The notes beneath the pieces were generated by a model that was not told where the DNA came from, did no database searches, and saw only the letters and a program-made list of their open reading frames with translations. 64,000 nucleotides of DNA, taken from positions 1-64,000 of the forward strand of contig NZ_PPTT01000018.1 in NCBI RefSeq assembly GCF_003339815.1. The letters are read 5' to 3'. The stretch comes from Eggerthella sinensis. Its GTDB lineage: Bacteria > Actinomycetota > Coriobacteriia > Coriobacteriales > Eggerthellaceae. Position 1 is the first letter of the stretch. Each line of letters starts with the position of its first letter. The translations under genes and the position numbers were made by a program. Below, in pieces: positions 9,068-17,511 of the stretch.

Positions 9068-10257
9068 CCGACCCGATGAACGAGGAGGGCCGCGCGCCCG
9101 ACGAGCAGCCCGACGCCCGCATGCCGCTGTGGCTTAAAGTGTTCGGCGTGCTGAGCATCCTCGGCGGCCTCACGTCGCTCGGCGACCTCGTCCCCGTGAT
9201 CGTCTCGTTCGTGCAGGGCTTCGCAACCGGAGGCTACCGCACGGCGTCCATCGTCATCTTCGCCGCTCTCATGGCGGTGCTCGTTGCCTCGGCCGTGCTG
9301 TTCGTGTTCCTGGGCGTGCGCCTGCTGCGCAACCGCCGCGCGCATGCGGCGCAGGCGGCGAACACCCTCGTCGCGCTCACCGTGCTGGCCATCATCGGCA
9401 CGCTCATGCTGTTCGGCCTGTCGGCGCACCATATCGCCTACCTCGTGCAAATCGTCATCCTCATCGCGGTGACGAGCTACCTCGACCCGCAGCTCTACGA
9501 GGAACGGCGCCTGCAGCGCAAGCTCAAGAAGATGGACAAAGGCCAGGCGACGCAGGAAAAGAGGGCCGCGCGCGAGCGCAAGCCCAAAAAAGGGTTCATC
9601 ACGCTGAACTTCTTCAACCTGTTCTGGATCTTCGTGGTGTGCTGCGTGCTCGGGCTCGTCATCGAGACGATCTACCACTTCATCATGTTCGGCGGCTACG
9701 AGGATCGCGCGGGCATGCTGTTCGGGCCGTTCTCGCCCATCTACGGCTTCGGCGCGCTGCTCATGACCATCGCGCTCAACCGTTTCCACGACAAGCCGGT
9801 GTGGATCGTGTTTCTGGTGAGCGCCGTCATCGGCGGCGCGTTCGAGTACTTCACGAGCTGGATCATGGAGTTCTCCTTCGGCATCCGCGCGTGGGACTAT
9901 TCGGGCACCTTCCTGTCCATCGACGGGCGCACGAACTTCGTGTTCATGTGCATGTGGGGCGTGCTCGGCGTGGCGTGGATCAAGCTGCTGCTGCCGCAGC
10001 TGCTCAAGCTCATCAACCTCATCCCGTGGAAGTGGCGCACGGGCGTGACGGCGGTGTGCGCGGCGCTCATGCTCGTGGACGGCGTCATGTCCATCCAATC
10101 CATCGACTGCTGGTACCAGCGCATGGCGGGCAAAACGCCCGACACGCCCATCGAGGAGTTCTACGCGAAGCACTTCGACAACGCCTACATGGAGCACCGC
10201 TTCCAGACCATGACCATGAACCCCGAAGACGCCACCCGCACCGACGTGCCGCGCTAG
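9064..10257 (+). CDS. CmpB/DUF6541-like multi-spanning membrane protein
   Basis: The 397-residue product has two parts. An N-terminal membrane region (about 18-150) has three or four hydrophobic segments. After a basic linker (about 155-180) follows a second membrane domain typical of proteins annotated as putative ABC-transporter type IV (CmpB) permeases, marked by NFFNLFWIFVVCCVLGLVIETIYH, GPFSPIYGFGALL and FSFGIRAWDYSG. No ATP-binding partner is encoded nearby, so the transporter label is historical rather than supported. It overlaps the GH3 gene by four bases, indicating translational coupling. Role unknown. Confidence 0.7.
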   Translation: MTDPMNEEGRAPDEQPDARMPLWLKVFGVLSILGGLTSLGDLVPVIVSFVQGFATGGYRTASIVIFAALMAVLVASAVLFVFLGVRLLRNRRAHAAQAANTLVALTVLAIIGTLMLFGLSAHHIAYLVQIVILIAVTSYLDPQLYEERRLQRKLKKMDKGQATQEKRAARERKPKKGFITLNFFNLFWIFVVCCVLGLVIETIYHFIMFGGYEDRAGMLFGPFSPIYGFGALLMTIALNRFHDKPVWIVFLVSAVIGGAFEYFTSWIMEFSFGIRAWDYSGTFLSIDGRTNFVFMCMWGVLGVAWIKLLLPQLLKLINLIPWKWRTGVTAVCAALMLVDGVMSIQSIDCWYQRMAGKTPDTPIEEFYAKHFDNAYMEHRFQTMTMNPEDATRTDVPR

Positions 10258-10351
10258 CGGATACGGGGCAACGGCTGCGTTGCGGATCGGGACGGAAGGT
10301 TCTCGGCGCGGTACAATCGAGGGAGCAACCTGTTCGTGGAAGGAGCCTCTC

Positions 10352-11776
10352 ATGGGAATCGTCGCCGCTTACGCCGTGCCGCATCCGCCGCTTATCGTGC
10401 CCGAGGTGGGCAAAGGCGAAGAGCGCGCCATCCAAGCCACCGTCGACGCGTATCGCGAGGTGGCGCGCCGCATCGCCGCGCATGCGCCCGACACCGTGGT
10501 GGTCGTCTCGCCGCATGCGCCGCTGTTCCGCGACTGCTTCCACCTGTCCACCGGCGATGCCGGGCATGGCGACATGGGGCAGTTCGGCGCGTGGAACGCC
10601 GCGCTCACCGTGCCCTACGACGGCGAGCTGACGGCCGGCATCGCCGCCTGCGCGCGCAAGCATATGGTGCCGCTGTGCGGCAGCGGCATGCGCGAGGGCG
10701 AGCTCGACCACGCCACGTTCGTGCCGCTGCACTTCGTGAGCGAGGTCTACGGCGGCTACGCGGTGGTGCGCATCGGGCTGTCGGGCCTGTCGCCCGAGAC
10801 GCACCGCGCCATGGGCCGCTGCATCGCCGAGGCCGCCGCCGACCTCGACCGCACGACGGTGCTCGTGGCAAGCGGCGATCTGTCCCACAAGCTCAAGGCC
10901 GACGGCCCGTACGGCTACGCGCCGCAGGGCCCCGTGTTCGACCGCATGGTGACGGCGCTGTTCGACGCGGGCGATTTGAACGGCCTGCTCGAGATCGACG
11001 AGACCTTCGCCGACGAGGCGGCCGAGTGCGGCTTGCGCTCGTTCCAGATCATGGCCGGCGCGCTGGAGGACGTGCCCTTCACCCACGAGCTCCTCAGCTA
11101 CGAGGGCCCGTTCGGCGTGGGCTACGCCGTGGCGGCCTTCGAGGTGCAGGGGCCGGCGGGCGACGGCGCCGTGCCCGCGGGCATCGATCGCGACGAGGAC
11201 GTGCTCGACGCCGAGAACGCGGCGGTCGACGACGCGCCGACGGACCCGTACGTGGCGCTCGCCCGCGCAAGCGTCGAGGCGTTTGTGCGCACGGGGCGCC
11301 CGCTCGACCTGCCCGACGATCTGCCGCCCGAGCTGACCGAGAAGCGCGCCGGCGTGTTCGTGTCGCTGCACGAGGACGGCGATTTGCGCGGCTGCATCGG
11401 CACCATCGAGCCGGTGACGGGCAGCGTGGCGGCCGAGATCGTGCGTAACGGCGTGGCGGCGGCCAGCGAGGACCCGCGCTTCCCGCCCGTGCGCGAGCGC
11501 GAGCTCGACGCGCTGTCGTACTCGGTGGACGTGCTGTTCACGCCCATGCCCATCGACTCCCTCGACGAGCTCGACCCGCAACGCTACGGCGTGATCGTGA
11601 CGAAGGGATGGAAGCGCGGCCTGCTCCTGCCGAACCTCGACGGCGTGGACACCGCGCAGCAGCAGGTGGACATCGCGAAACGCAAGGCGGGCATCGACCT
11701 GTTCGACGACGACGTGGAGCTTGAGCGCTTCGAGGTGGTGCGGCACGACCGCGGGGGAGAGGCCCGTCGTGGCTGA
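10352..11776 (+). CDS. AmmeMemoRadiSam protein: MEMO1-like plus AMMECR1 domains
   Basis: The 474-residue protein is a fusion. Residues 1-265 form a MEMO1/LigB-like domain (AYAVPHPPLIVPEVG at the N-terminus, VVVVSPHAPLFRD, ASGDLSHKL), related to extradiol dioxygenases. Residues about 300-470 form an AMMECR1 domain (GVFVSLHEDGDLRGCIGTIEP). These two families and a radical SAM enzyme recur together as the AmmeMemoRadiSam system, whose product or substrate is not established. The radical SAM gene overlaps the end of this gene. The ATG at 10352 has GGAAGGA eight bases upstream; the longer open frame upstream lacks a site. Confidence 0.88.
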   Translation: MGIVAAYAVPHPPLIVPEVGKGEERAIQATVDAYREVARRIAAHAPDTVVVVSPHAPLFRDCFHLSTGDAGHGDMGQFGAWNAALTVPYDGELTAGIAACARKHMVPLCGSGMREGELDHATFVPLHFVSEVYGGYAVVRIGLSGLSPETHRAMGRCIAEAAADLDRTTVLVASGDLSHKLKADGPYGYAPQGPVFDRMVTALFDAGDLNGLLEIDETFADEAAECGLRSFQIMAGALEDVPFTHELLSYEGPFGVGYAVAAFEVQGPAGDGAVPAGIDRDEDVLDAENAAVDDAPTDPYVALARASVEAFVRTGRPLDLPDDLPPELTEKRAGVFVSLHEDGDLRGCIGTIEPVTGSVAAEIVRNGVAAASEDPRFPPVRERELDALSYSVDVLFTPMPIDSLDELDPQRYGVIVTKGWKRGLLLPNLDGVDTAQQQVDIAKRKAGIDLFDDDVELERFEVVRHDRGGEARRG

Positions 11777-12611
11777 CGGACGCGCCGTCTGCGGCGTGTG
11801 CCCCCACGCCTGCGCGCTCGCCGAGGGGCGTCGCGGCATCTGCCGTGCCCGCATCGCGCGTGACGGCGCGGTGGTGGACGAGAACTACGGCCGCGTGACG
11901 TCGCTTGCGCTCGACCCGGTGGAGAAGAAGCCGCTCGCCCGCTTCCGCCCCGGGTCGCACGTGCTGTCGCTCGGCAGCTACGGATGCAACCTGCGCTGCC
12001 CGTTCTGCCAGAACGCCTCCATCGCCTGCGCGGGGCCCGACGACGTCGCCTGGCGCGACCTGCCGCCCGAGCGCGCCGTGGAGTTGGCCGTGCAGGCGGC
12101 TGGCCGCGGGTGCGTCGGCCTCGCCTTCACGTACAACGAACCGCTCGTGGGCTACGAGTACGTGCGCGACACCGCGCGCCTCGCGCACGAGGCCGGCCTG
12201 GTCAACGTGCTGGTGAGCAACGGCATGGTGAACCCCGGCCCGCTGTCCGAGCTGCTCGGGCTCGTCGACGCCGCGAACATCGACCTCAAGGGCTACACGC
12301 CCGCGTTCTACGAGATGGCGGGCGGCAGCCTCGATGCCGTCAAGCGCACCATCGAGACGCTCGCCGTCGACGCGACCTGCCACCTCGAGGTGACGACGCT
12401 CGTCATCCCCGGGTTGAACGACGACCCCGCCGAGATCGACGAGGCGGCGGCGTGGCTCGCCTCCCTCGACCCGACCATCCCGTACCACCTCACGCGCTTC
12501 TTCCCGTGCCATCGCATGCTCGACCGCCCGCCCACGCCCGTGTCCGCGCTCCGCGAGCTGGCGCGCGTGGCGCAGCGTCATCTGGACGACGTAGTTTTGG
12601 GGAATTGCTGA
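11769..12611 (+). CDS. AmmeMemoRadiSam system radical SAM enzyme
   Basis: The 280-residue enzyme resembles pyruvate formate-lyase activating enzymes. The radical SAM cluster motif CNLRCPFC lies at about residues 73-80 within SLGSYGCNLRCPFCQN, and an additional Cys-rich N-terminus (CGVCPHACALAEGRRGICRAR) is typical of this subfamily. It should bind a [4Fe-4S] cluster and S-adenosylmethionine and modify a partner, presumably linked to the fused MEMO1/AMMECR1 protein. Start: GTG at 11769, with GGGGGAGA just upstream, overlapping the preceding stop by eight bases. The two genes form one translational unit. Confidence 0.88.
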   Translation: MADGRAVCGVCPHACALAEGRRGICRARIARDGAVVDENYGRVTSLALDPVEKKPLARFRPGSHVLSLGSYGCNLRCPFCQNASIACAGPDDVAWRDLPPERAVELAVQAAGRGCVGLAFTYNEPLVGYEYVRDTARLAHEAGLVNVLVSNGMVNPGPLSELLGLVDAANIDLKGYTPAFYEMAGGSLDAVKRTIETLAVDATCHLEVTTLVIPGLNDDPAEIDEAAAWLASLDPTIPYHLTRFFPCHRMLDRPPTPVSALRELARVAQRHLDDVVLGNC

Positions 12612-12699
12612 ACGCGGCGCAACATTTTGGATGCCGCGCTCCCGAACGTGGACAAATGCGCTAGTATTATCGACGGTGCCGCTGCGGCACCTTCTTATT

Positions 12700-12796
12700 G
12701 GAGATGGATGGGTCCTGGTGGGCCCCACGGCCTTCAAAGCCGCTGTGAGGCGTGCAGAACGTCTCGGGTGTGTTCGATTCGCACACATCTCCGCCA
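12700..12796 (+). tRNA. selC: tRNA-Sec (anticodon TCA)
   Basis: The sequence folds as a selenocysteine tRNA. The acceptor strands GGAGATG (12700-12706) and CATCTCC (12786-12792) pair, with discriminator G and an encoded CCA end. The D stem is six base pairs (GGGTCC/GGGCCC) with a four-base loop, a hallmark of tRNA-Sec. The anticodon loop CTTCAAA places TCA at 12734-12736. A long variable arm and a T arm with TTCGATTC follow. It reads UGA and is charged with serine, then converted by SelA encoded at 42244-43725. A terminator follows immediately. Confidence 0.96.
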
Positions 12797-12802
12797 ACAT
12801 GC

Positions 12803-12828
12803 AAAGCGTCCCTCCGGGGGCGCTTTTT
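12803..12828 (+). terminator. Intrinsic terminator of selC
   Basis: A GC-rich hairpin (AAGCGTCCC, short loop, GGGGGCGCTT) is followed by a run of five T residues ending at 12828. It begins seven bases after the tRNA CCA end and separates selC from the pseudogene downstream. Confidence 0.85.
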
Positions 12829-12856
12829 CGTAGCCGACGACGAGGGGGCCGCCATC

Positions 12857-13563
12857 ATGAGAACTTCGGACGAGGTCTACGCGCTGCTCGAGCGCATCGC
12901 GCGCGCCGACGGGCGCATCCGCGTCATGACGCTCGAGGGAAGCCGCGTCAATCCGAACGCCGCGTCCGACGCGTGGCAGGACTACGACGTGACGTTCCTC
13001 GTCACCGACGTGGCAAGCTTCACCTGCTCGGACGCGTGGCTCGCCGCGTTCGGCGACCTCGTGCGCTCATCGAGGTGCTGCTGGACAAGGATGGCATCGC
13101 GCCGCGCCTGCCGTCGGCCTCCGACGAGCGCTTTTGGGTGCAGAAGCCCACAGCCGCCTGCGTCGACGATTGCGCGAACGAGTTCTTCCTCTCCTGCACC
13201 TACGTGGCGCGCGGGCTGCTGCGCGACGAGCTGCTGTTCGCGAACGGGGTGTTCGACGAGATCGTGCGCGTCGAGCTGAGACGGATGCTCGGGTACCTGG
13301 CCGGCGCGCGCGCCGGCTTCCCGCTCAACACGGGCAAGCGCGACAAGTTCCTGCTGCGGTTCCTGACCGAAGGGGAGCGCGCGGACCTGCTCGCAACCTA
13401 TCGGCTCGATACGGTGGAGGCGGCATGGAGCGCCCTGCACGGCGCGATGGACCTGTTCGAGCGTGCCGTGCAGGAAACCTGCGCCACCCTGGCGTATCCG
13501 TGCCCCGTATACGGCGCGCCCGTCGAAGGCCACATCGAAACCCTGAAGCGGCTCGGCCGCTAG
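12857..13563 (+). pseudogene. Aminoglycoside 6-adenylyltransferase, internally deleted
   Basis: Two in-frame pieces together resemble ANT(6)/AadE enzymes. The first (12857 to about 13062) encodes the N-terminus with the nucleotidyltransferase motif GSRVNPN and DYDVTFLV. The second, in another frame (about 13063-13563), encodes the C-terminus from LLDKDGIAPRLP to the stop. The join falls after FGDLV at about 13062. The family is normally close to 290 residues; here about 160 bases are missing, including the segment that carries the third catalytic acidic residue, and the deletion shifts the frame. The gene should be inactive as an adenylyltransferase. It lies directly downstream of selC and ends two bases before the convergent LysR gene. 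Confidence 0.85.
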
Positions 13564-13565
13564 CG

Positions 13566-14498
13566 CTACGGCAGCAGCGGGGGCGGCAGGATCTCCTTGA
13601 GCCGGTTGCGGTTGCGGATGAGCGAGAGGAACGTCTGCTCGTCCGAGGTGAGGAAGCCGCGCTTGTGCGTGAGGATGTTGAGCGGCCGCTGCAGCTGGCA
13701 CCCCTCGAGCCGCAGCATGGACAGCTGCTTCTGCCGGCATTCGCGCTGCACGGTCAGCGCCGAGATGATGGTGACGCCGAGGCCGGACATGACGCTCTGC
13801 TTGATGGTGCGCGTGCTGTTCAGCTCCATGGCGATGTTGAGCTCCGAGGCGTCCACGCCGCCTTCCTTGAGGGCGTTCTCCATCACCTTGCGCGTGCCCG
13901 AGCCCTGCTCGCGGATGATGAAGCGCTCGCTCTTGAGCTCTTCGAACGACACGCTCAGAAGCTTGCTCCACGGATGGTCGATGCCCACGACGATGACCAG
14001 CTCGTCGTGCCAGAAGTTCTCGACGACGAGGTCGGGGCTCGAGGGCACGGGCCCTTCGATGAGGGCGAGGTGCAGCTGCTTGTCGAGCACCTCCTCGGCC
14101 ATGTTGGCCGTGTTCGCAATCTTGACGTTGAGGTTGATCTGGGGATGCTCGTGGTACATCGCATCGGCGATGAAGGGCACCACGTACTCGCCGATGGTGA
14201 GCGTGGCCCCCACGTGCACGTTGCGGTGTTGCTTCGCCTCGTGCTCGAGCATGACCTCCTGAGCCTCGCGCATGGCTTGGATCACTTGGCTGATGTACTG
14301 GTAGAAGATCTCACCGCATTCGGTGAGCAGCACGCCGCGGTTGGTGCGCTCGAGGAGCGTGACGTTGTACTCCTGTTCGAGATTCTGGATCTGGATGCTC
14401 ACGCTCGGTTGGCTGATGTGCAGGTGTTTGGCTGCTTGAGTGACGTTGCCGGTGTCGGCTACTTCTTTGAATACGACGAATTGTCCCAAAGAACTCAA
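13566..14498 (-). CDS. LysR-family regulator, CysL-like
   Basis: The 310-residue protein has an N-terminal winged helix-turn-helix (about 1-65, with FKEVADTGNVTQAAKHLHISQPSVS in two overlapping blocks) and a C-terminal LysR substrate-binding domain (about 90-295). The overall sequence resembles CysL/YwfK, which activates assimilatory sulfite reductase genes in Bacillus. It is transcribed away from the DsrM/DsrK-like pair, the classic layout for a LysR regulator and its target. I infer that it controls the sulfite reduction island, possibly sensing a sulfur metabolite. Similar -35 arms occur on both strands of the shared intergenic region and in the two dsr promoters. Confidence 0.85.
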   Translation of the reverse strand: MSSLGQFVVFKEVADTGNVTQAAKHLHISQPSVSIQIQNLEQEYNVTLLERTNRGVLLTECGEIFYQYISQVIQAMREAQEVMLEHEAKQHRNVHVGATLTIGEYVVPFIADAMYHEHPQINLNVKIANTANMAEEVLDKQLHLALIEGPVPSSPDLVVENFWHDELVIVVGIDHPWSKLLSVSFEELKSERFIIREQGSGTRKVMENALKEGGVDASELNIAMELNSTRTIKQSVMSGLGVTIISALTVQRECRQKQLSMLRLEGCQLQRPLNILTHKRGFLTSDEQTFLSLIRNRNRLKEILPPPLLP

Positions 14499-14708
14499 GA
14501 CGGCTCACCTCCTCCTGTGTTCCGGCAGGACGATATGAGCAGAACATCGGAAAAGTTTCCTGTGCCGCATATCGCATGTGCGCTTCGGGCCATGCCGATC
14601 GAAAAGGCTCTTCCCGTGCGACGGGCCCCCAATGCCTTTGCGAACGAACGTGGAAAGCAATTATCCGAATCGACGATGATCGCTTGCCACCTTGTTCCAT
14701 TGCATACT

Positions 14709-14740
14709 AAAGTACCCGACTAGGATTCTTCTGTAAAATA
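14709..14740 (-). promoter_or_regulatory. Putative LysR-gene promoter with TATTTTACA arm
   Basis: Read on the minus strand, TATTTTACA (14740-14732) contains TTTACA at -35. It is followed by a 17-base spacer and TACTTT (14714-14709) as a weak -10. The same TATTTTACA arm heads the promoters upstream of ferredoxin-dsrAB and dsrD. The transcript would carry a leader of roughly 200 bases before the LysR gene. Confidence 0.4.
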
Positions 14741-14872
14741 TCCTTTTACAATCGCGATATAAAGAATTTCTATCGCATGATGATCTAAAACATCACGTTA
14801 TCCCCGCTGAGCGTGCATATTCATGCACAATAAAGTCATCATAGCCATTGTTCATCGCACCATCGAAAATCG

Positions 14873-14905
14873 GTATTTTACACCCGAACCTGCGTACTTT
14901 AGTTT
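14873..14905 (+). promoter_or_regulatory. Putative promoter of the DsrM/K-like pair
   Basis: GTATTTTACA (14873-14882) provides TTTACA as -35. After a 17-base spacer the sequence TAGTTT (14900-14905) could act as a weak -10. The -35 arm is identical to that in the two dsr promoters at 23873 and 30777. The predicted start near 14912 leaves a leader of about 43 bases. Confidence 0.5.
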
Positions 14906-14954
14906 GTACCTATGCCCATAGGCAACCAAGACGAGGTTGGGGAGAGGTGGTACG

Positions 14955-15818
14955 ATGACTGCGGCTACGCTGGGGTTCGTCTTTGTCATCATCGGATTGG
15001 CGGGGTTCATCGTTCTCACCGCCATCAAAGCGTGGAAGTACGCCCATTTGCCCGTCCATTCGCGGGTGGAGCTCTATCCCGTGCCCAAGGAGGGCGACGG
15101 CCGCGGCAAGTACGGCGGCTCCTATTTCGAGGAAGAGGACTGGTGGGAGAAGCCCCGCCGCCTCGATCCCGTCTACGAAGTCATCGACATCATGGCGGAA
15201 ATGCTGCTCATCAGCAAGCTGTTCAAGCACCAGCGCAGCCTGTGGTGGGCGTCCTACGCGTTCCACCTGGGCATCTACGTGATGTTCGGCTGGAGCCTGC
15301 TGCTGCTCCTCACCGTGTTCTGGAACCCCGAGTTCCTCGTGGTGGGCACGGCCGTCGTGGGCGTTGTCGGGTTCGCGCTGTCCACGGCAGGCGCCGTGCT
15401 GCTGCTCGTGCGCCGCGCCGTCGACGAGAGCCTGCGCACGTACACGCCGCCTCAAGAATACTTCAACATCCTGCTCATTCTGGCCACGCTCGTTACCGGC
15501 ATCGTCGCGTGGACGTTCTTCGCGTCGCCCTTCGACGTGGCGCGCAGCGTGTTCTCGTTCGACGCGGCGCCGCTGCCCGGCATCGTGGTGGCGCACCTCG
15601 TGCTGCTCGGCCTCATGCTGCTGTACATCCCGCTCACCAAGATGAGCCACTACGTGGGCAAGTTCTTCGCCTTCCACAAGGTGCTGTGGGACAACGATCC
15701 CAACGTCGCGGGCAGCAAGGTGGCCGAGGAGACGGCCCGCGAGGCCGCGCGCCCCGCGCATGTTTCCTGGTCGGCCCCGCACACCCGTCCCAGCTCGTCC
15801 GATACGTTGGAGGGATAG
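14955..15818 (+). CDS. DsrM/NarI-like cytochrome b membrane subunit
   Basis: This is a 287-residue membrane protein of the nitrate reductase gamma-subunit/DsrM type. About five hydrophobic segments are visible (near 3-23, 90-112, 117-140, 167-190, 207-230). Histidines lie within or next to them (FHLG near 101, AHLVLLG near 214, MSHYVG near 230) and are suited to heme b ligation. Its partner is the DsrK-like protein encoded five bases downstream. Together they should move electrons between menaquinol and a cytoplasmic Fe-S thiol/disulfide site. The ATG has GGAGAGG seven bases upstream. It is a second copy of the DsrM function in this island; the other is at 31699. Confidence 0.85.
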   Translation: MTAATLGFVFVIIGLAGFIVLTAIKAWKYAHLPVHSRVELYPVPKEGDGRGKYGGSYFEEEDWWEKPRRLDPVYEVIDIMAEMLLISKLFKHQRSLWWASYAFHLGIYVMFGWSLLLLLTVFWNPEFLVVGTAVVGVVGFALSTAGAVLLLVRRAVDESLRTYTPPQEYFNILLILATLVTGIVAWTFFASPFDVARSVFSFDAAPLPGIVVAHLVLLGLMLLYIPLTKMSHYVGKFFAFHKVLWDNDPNVAGSKVAEETAREAARPAHVSWSAPHTRPSSSDTLEG

Positions 15819-15822
15819 CACC

Positions 15823-17439
15823 ATGACCCAGAAGAACAAGCAGCTGCGCCCGCGCGACATGGCGAACGACGTCGCGGTCCTGTCCCCGCTCGACGAGCTC
15901 GCGCCGCTTCCCGCGCCCTACGACCAAAACGGCCTCGAGCCGCCTTTCAAAGAGCCGAAGCCCGCATGGGCCGAAGAGCACTGCGCCTCGCTCGACGGCT
16001 TCGTCGCGCTCGACACGCTCAAGCGCCCTCAAACGCAGGAAGAGGAAGAGGCGTTCGTCCTCTCGTTCCTGAACGGCCTCGAGAAGCTGTTCGCGGACAG
16101 CAACAAGAACTCGCTGCAGCCGCTCATGCTGACGATGGAGTACTGCGCGAAGTGCAACACCTGCTCCGAGGCGTGCCACGTGTTCCAGGGCAGCAACGGC
16201 GACGAGATCTACCGCCCGAGCTTCCGCGTGGACGTGCTGCGCCGCATGTACAAGAAGCACTTCACCACCGGCGGCAAGCTCATGCCCGGGTTCGTGGGCG
16301 CCGACGTGGACGTGACCTGGGAGAGCATCGCGCGTTTGGGCGAGCTGGCCTACCGTTGCAACCTGTGCCGCCGCTGCGCGCAGGTGTGCCCCCTCGGCTT
16401 GGACAACGGCCTGGCCGCCAAGGAGATCCGCAAGCTGTTCAGCCAGGAGATGGGCATCGCCCCCTCGCCCGTGCACGCGAAGGGCACGGAGCTGCAGCTC
16501 AAGACGGGCTCGACGACGGGCCTCACGAAGCCGGCGCTCATCGACACCATCGAGTTCATCGAGGAGGACATCGAGGAGCGCACGGGCCGCAAGATCAAGT
16601 TCCCCATCGACAAGAAGGGCGCCGACGTGCTGCTCATGCACAACGCCGGCGAGTTCATCGCGTGGCCGGAGAACCCGGCGGCCTTCGCCATCCTGCTCGA
16701 CGAGGCGGGCATCGACTGGACTCTCAGCTCCGACCTGCTCGGCTACGACAGCGTGAACTACGGCATCTGGTACGACGACTTCCAGGCCAAGAAGGTGGCG
16801 CTCGGCCAGTTCGAGGCCGCGAAGAAGCTCGGCGTGCGCCGCATCGTGGTGGGCGAGTGCGGGCACGCCCACAAGGCCATCGCCATCAGCGCCGACCGCA
16901 TGGCGTCGAACGAGGAGCGCGTACCGGTGGAGAGCTTCCTGCCCCTCATGGCCGACCTCGTGAAATCGGGCAAGCTCAAGTTCGACCCGTCGAAGAACGA
17001 TTTCCCCGTCACCCTGCACGACCCCTGCAACGTCGTGCGCCAGATGGGCATCGTGAAGCCGCAGCGCGACATCCTCAAGGCCATCGCGCCGCAATTCCGC
17101 GAGATGACGCCGCACGGCGTGGACAACTACTGCTGCGGGGGCGGCAGCGGGTTCGCCATCATGAGCTCGTACAACTTCGGCGACTTCCGCGACAAGGTGA
17201 GCGCCCGCACGAAGTGGGCCCAGATCGTGAACGCGTTCCCCGACGAGTTCGAGAACCCGGACGTCGTGAAGTACGTGTGCGCCCCGTGCTCGAACTGCAA
17301 GGGCACCATCCGCGAGCTGCTGAAGGCCTACAAGGGCACGTCGACGTACAACGTGCAGTACGGCGGCCTCGTGGAACTCATGGTGAACGGCCTGGCAAGC
17401 ATGGACAAGCCGTATCTGGAGTTCTTGGAGGAAGCGTAA
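15823..17439 (+). CDS. DsrK/HdrD-like Fe-S protein (second copy)
   Basis: The 538-residue cytoplasmic protein has two [4Fe-4S] ferredoxin motifs (CAKCNTCSEAC near 107-117 and CNLCRRCAQVCP near 179-190). The CCG-type cysteine motifs of heterodisulfide reductase subunit D and DsrK follow: GECGH near 345, HDPCN near 399, CCGGGSG near 437 and CAPCSNC near 487. It should form a noncubane [4Fe-4S] site that reduces a disulfide such as the DsrC trisulfide or another thiol carrier. It is coupled to the membrane subunit just upstream (GGAGGGA site seven bases before the ATG). It is only broadly similar to the DsrK at 32695, so it may serve a different carrier. Confidence 0.87.
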   Translation: MTQKNKQLRPRDMANDVAVLSPLDELAPLPAPYDQNGLEPPFKEPKPAWAEEHCASLDGFVALDTLKRPQTQEEEEAFVLSFLNGLEKLFADSNKNSLQPLMLTMEYCAKCNTCSEACHVFQGSNGDEIYRPSFRVDVLRRMYKKHFTTGGKLMPGFVGADVDVTWESIARLGELAYRCNLCRRCAQVCPLGLDNGLAAKEIRKLFSQEMGIAPSPVHAKGTELQLKTGSTTGLTKPALIDTIEFIEEDIEERTGRKIKFPIDKKGADVLLMHNAGEFIAWPENPAAFAILLDEAGIDWTLSSDLLGYDSVNYGIWYDDFQAKKVALGQFEAAKKLGVRRIVVGECGHAHKAIAISADRMASNEERVPVESFLPLMADLVKSGKLKFDPSKNDFPVTLHDPCNVVRQMGIVKPQRDILKAIAPQFREMTPHGVDNYCCGGGSGFAIMSSYNFGDFRDKVSARTKWAQIVNAFPDEFENPDVVKYVCAPCSNCKGTIRELLKAYKGTSTYNVQYGGLVELMVNGLASMDKPYLEFLEEA

Positions 17440-17443
17440 GGAG

Positions 17444-17470
17444 CACCCGCCCGCGAGCAGCGGGCGGGTG
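17444..17470 (+). other. Perfect 11-bp hairpin, no U tract
   Basis: CACCCGCCCGC and GCGGGCGGGTG pair perfectly around the loop GAGCA, four bases after the DsrK-like stop and 41 bases before hemA. It lacks a T run, so it is more likely a processing or 3'-end stabilising structure, or a pause site, than a full intrinsic terminator. Confidence 0.6.
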
Positions 17471-17511
17471 CGCAGGGGGTTGTACGGGGAGCGTCAGACG
17501 AGGGGTAATCC

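Larger units (their letters stand above)
14499..14954. promoter_or_regulatory. 456-base divergent intergenic region, AT-rich
   Basis: This region separates the LysR gene from the DsrM-like gene and is markedly AT-rich relative to the rest of the window. It contains a nested inverted layout: ACTAAAGTA (14706-14714) and TGTAAAATA (14732-14740) on the left mirror TATTTTACA (14874-14882) and TACTTTAGT (14895-14903) on the right. A further dyad TGATG-N8-CATCA lies at 14778-14795. No convincing coding frame is seen. The layout fits two divergent promoters recognised by the same regulator. Confidence 0.6.

Noticed and set aside
12640-12670. Promoter of selC with TGGACA and TATTAT
   Set aside because: The two boxes are only ten bases apart, too close for a sigma-70 promoter. 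selC may be read from the upstream genes or from an element I cannot define.
12857-13563. Another selenocysteine or programmed frameshift gene
   Set aside because: The two parts do not join by a single-base slip. A stretch of the protein including a catalytic residue is absent, so a deletion is the simpler reading.
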